Shown one piece after another: positions 5,436 to 6,523 of a stretch of DNA of 6,523 bases. The notes under the pieces were generated by a model, which was not told where the DNA came from, ran no database searches, and saw only the letters and a program-made list of their open reading frames with translations. Location of the stretch: the NCBI GenBank assembly GCA_016199105.1, contig JACQHI010000006.1, positions 1-6,523 on the forward strand, written 5' to 3'. This stretch comes from Lentisphaerota bacterium (GTDB lineage Bacteria > Verrucomicrobiota > Kiritimatiellia > JAAZAB01). The position numbers and the translations under genes are program-made. Each line of letters begins with the position of its first letter. Position 1 is the stretch's first letter.

Positions 5436-5546
5436 GACCATGAATCCTGCGTAACACTTCTTAAAGCCGAAATGACCGAGAAATTCCTTAATCGTCCGGA
5501 TATCCTGCCCTGCTTCCAGAAGGCAGCCCGACAACGGTCTTGATTT
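5436..5546 (-). pseudogene. Relic of a tyrosine recombinase/integrase (C-terminal part)
   Basis: On the minus strand, 5522-5472 encodes LLEAGQDIRTIKEFLGH. This is the familiar C-terminal block of XerC/XerD-like and integron-type tyrosine recombinases, normally preceded by HxxRHTFATH and ending in the LGH that carries the third catalytic His. Here the preceding Arg/His block is missing: an in-frame stop lies at 5547-5549, only 13 codons upstream of GlU/Leu block start region. Beyond LGH the normal segment leading to the nucleophilic Tyr is replaced by FGFKKCYAGF; a Tyr is present, but the spacing is shorter than usual and the context is degenerate. There is no ATG start (only TTG at 5534). It is best read as a dead fragment of an integrase, not a small gene. 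The recognition rests on about 17 residues. Confidence 0.65.
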
Positions 5547-5591
5547 TCAAGGGATGGGTCGAGTAACCTCCACTCTCGCTGACACATCCCC

Positions 5592-6350
5592 ATGACCACA
5601 AAAACTGAAAAGCCATTGCTCGTGAGGATTCTTCCGGACATTCTTGCGTTTGGGATCGGGTTGGGCATTGCCTATTTTCTGAAGTGGGAGACCACGGAGT
5701 TGGTCTGGAGTCTGTGGCTTTGCAGCCTTGTATTGGGATATCTTACGCTCTTGTCGGCCATAGGCGGCGGCGCTTATATCGGGATCCAGGCGATCATACA
5801 CAAGGATTTCAAGAAGCAGTATCGCGTGCCGGCCGTCCTCATCGGGATCGCAATCGGCATCTTTTTTCTGGGTTTCTTTTCTCTTCATTTCGGCGCGTTC
5901 CATGCGGTGCATTCCGTGTTCCTGATGCAGTTTTTTCCGGTCAAGGGCATGCCGGATGACGGATTCGGCGCCGCGTTCATGAATCCACCGCTTCTGTGGG
6001 TGTTGGTGTTCAGGCATCTCATGATGCCCTATGGCATGTTTCTTATCCCCGCGATCATCGCGGAAAGGAAGCATATATTCCTGCCCCTCGTTCGAGCCGT
6101 GAAGGCTGTCCAGGCGGGAATGCGCCCAAACGACCAGGTGGGAGACAGGACAGAGAGGAAGAAAGACAAGGACCGTCACCCTATAGGCGATGCGATGGCC
6201 CGGCCTTACCTCAATGTCGTGCGCATGCACCTGCTCATATTCTTCTTCGCATTCTGCCATATTCTGAAGGTCGATTCCTTCTTCGTCTATGCGGTTGTTT
6301 ACTTCGTCTACTTCTTCCCGTGGAGTGAAATCAAGAAACGGACAGCGTAG
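5592..6350 (+). CDS. DUF6498-like integral membrane protein
   Basis: A 252-residue multi-pass membrane protein. Hydrophobic segments lie near residues 13-30, 36-69, 79-106, 130-157, 212-226 and 229-244, giving about six helices, with a charged loop at roughly 180-200 (ERKKDKDRH). Conserved-looking histidines sit in SLHFGAFHAVHSVFL (97-111) and VRMHLLIFF (210-218), the arrangement I associate with DUF6498, a family of unknown function; His residues within membrane helices hint at metal or heme contact, but this is inference. The ATG at 5592 has no good ribosome binding site, so the start is less sure than for the other genes. Base composition is visibly less GC-rich than its neighbours, and it stands next to an integrase relic, which could indicate acquisition from elsewhere. 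The minus strand is also open for most of its length, as a shadow. Confidence 0.75.
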   Translation: MTTKTEKPLLVRILPDILAFGIGLGIAYFLKWETTELVWSLWLCSLVLGYLTLLSAIGGGAYIGIQAIIHKDFKKQYRVPAVLIGIAIGIFFLGFFSLHFGAFHAVHSVFLMQFFPVKGMPDDGFGAAFMNPPLLWVLVFRHLMMPYGMFLIPAIIAERKHIFLPLVRAVKAVQAGMRPNDQVGDRTERKKDKDRHPIGDAMARPYLNVVRMHLLIFFFAFCHILKVDSFFVYAVVYFVYFFPWSEIKKRTA

Positions 6351-6360
6351 GTCCCATCTC

Positions 6361-6388
6361 CCGTGAGGGACGTTGGCCCGTCCCATGT
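6361..6388 (+). repeat. 3'-end tag repeat, copy 2 (ccgtgagggacgttg)
   Basis: The first 15 bases (6361-6375) are identical to 3886-3900. The stem here is GGGAC (6367-6371) with GTCCC (6380-6384), and CATGT follows at 6384-6388. The element lies ten bases after the DUF6498-like stop codon. Confidence 0.65.
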
Positions 6389-6399
6389 GAGCAAGTTTG

Positions 6400-6418
6400 C
6401 CCGCCCGCGGCGGGCGGG
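6400..6418 (+). terminator. Strong GC stem-loop after the membrane protein gene
   Basis: CCCGCCCG (6400-6407) and CGGGCGGG (6411-6418) form a perfect 8-bp stem with loop CGG. The bases that follow (ATTTAAT) contain only three consecutive T, so termination efficiency is doubtful, but the position about 50 bases after the stop fits a transcript end. Confidence 0.4.
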
Positions 6419-6436
6419 ATTTAATGGATTGAAGCT

Positions 6437-6460
6437 GCGGGAGCGGGAGCGCGAACGCGA
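6437..6460 (+). repeat. Hexamer tandem repeat, four copies
   Basis: Four consecutive 6-base units: GCGGGA, GCGGGA, GCGCGA, ACGCGA. The array is too short and degenerate to be coding; the reverse strand reads as a run of Ser-Arg. It resembles in style the heptamer array at 4051-4085. Confidence 0.55.
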
Positions 6461-6474
6461 TAGGCAGAAATGCA

Positions 6475-6510
6475 AAGAGTGGCTACTCTGGGAATGAACG
6501 CAGTTCATTC
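6475..6510. repeat. Two adjacent short hairpins at the window end
   Basis: AGAGT-GGCT-ACTCT is followed by GAATGAAC (6492-6499) and GTTCATTC (6503-6510), a perfect 8-bp stem around GCA. Two hairpins in a row with short loops echo the design of the paired-hairpin repeats, but the stem sequences are different. Confidence 0.5.
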
Positions 6511-6523
6511 AACGGGCTCAAAG

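Noticed and set aside
5210..5546. Integron attC site or cassette array beside the integrase relic
   Set aside because: attC sites are a single nested imperfect palindrome with a GTTRRRY core. The element here is two separate side-by-side perfect hairpins without that core, and there is no array of cassettes.
5547..6386. Minus-strand open frame of about 279 codons
   Set aside because: It is antisense to the membrane protein gene; the charged, His/Glu-rich translation is the expected mirror of hydrophobic codons.

Overview
The window is GC-rich, with six convincing protein genes and unusually repeat-laden intergenic DNA. Several genes have strong AGGAGG-type ribosome binding sites, and there is a short chalcone-synthase-like gene. 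Most intergenic gaps hold short perfect palindromes, heptamer or hexamer tandem repeats, or paired hairpins. From general familiarity this recalls environmental bacteria of the Planctomycetes-Verrucomicrobia-Lentisphaerae/Kiritimatiellota group. No marker gene here proves that assignment.

Layout. 1-385 has no gene; it holds a cluster of hairpins, one of them terminator-like. Three genes follow on the minus strand. The first is transcribed from 2759 and encodes a type III polyketide synthase with a visible Cys-His-Asn triad. It overlaps the start of a class I SAM-dependent methyltransferase (1695-811) by four bases. After a 101-base gap comes an HPr-type phosphocarrier (709-386). The synthase and methyltransferase look like a two-gene operon that makes and then methylates a small polyketide such as a pyrone or resorcinol. 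The HPr gene has its own ribosome binding site and is probably unrelated.

2760-3274 is a long leader region without a gene. Next come two convergent genes: a plus-strand peroxiredoxin/thioredoxin-like protein (3275-3856) and a minus-strand opine-dehydrogenase-family oxidoreductase (5190-4102). Just upstream of each gene, in the same orientation relative to it, lies a copy of an 80-odd-base element made of two perfect hairpins. The two copies therefore form an inverted repeat bracketing the pair. The gap between the 3' ends of the two genes carries three palindromes and a five-copy heptamer repeat.

At 5436-5546 the minus strand encodes a short relic of a tyrosine recombinase, a sign of past mobile DNA. 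Last comes a plus-strand DUF6498-like membrane protein (5592-6350). It is followed by a second copy of a 15-base tag also found after the peroxiredoxin-like gene, then more hairpins and a hexamer repeat to the window end.

I see no CRISPR array, no rRNA or tRNA, and no intact transposase. The items most worth following up are the type III PKS-methyltransferase pair, the paired-hairpin leader element, and the repeat families at gene ends.
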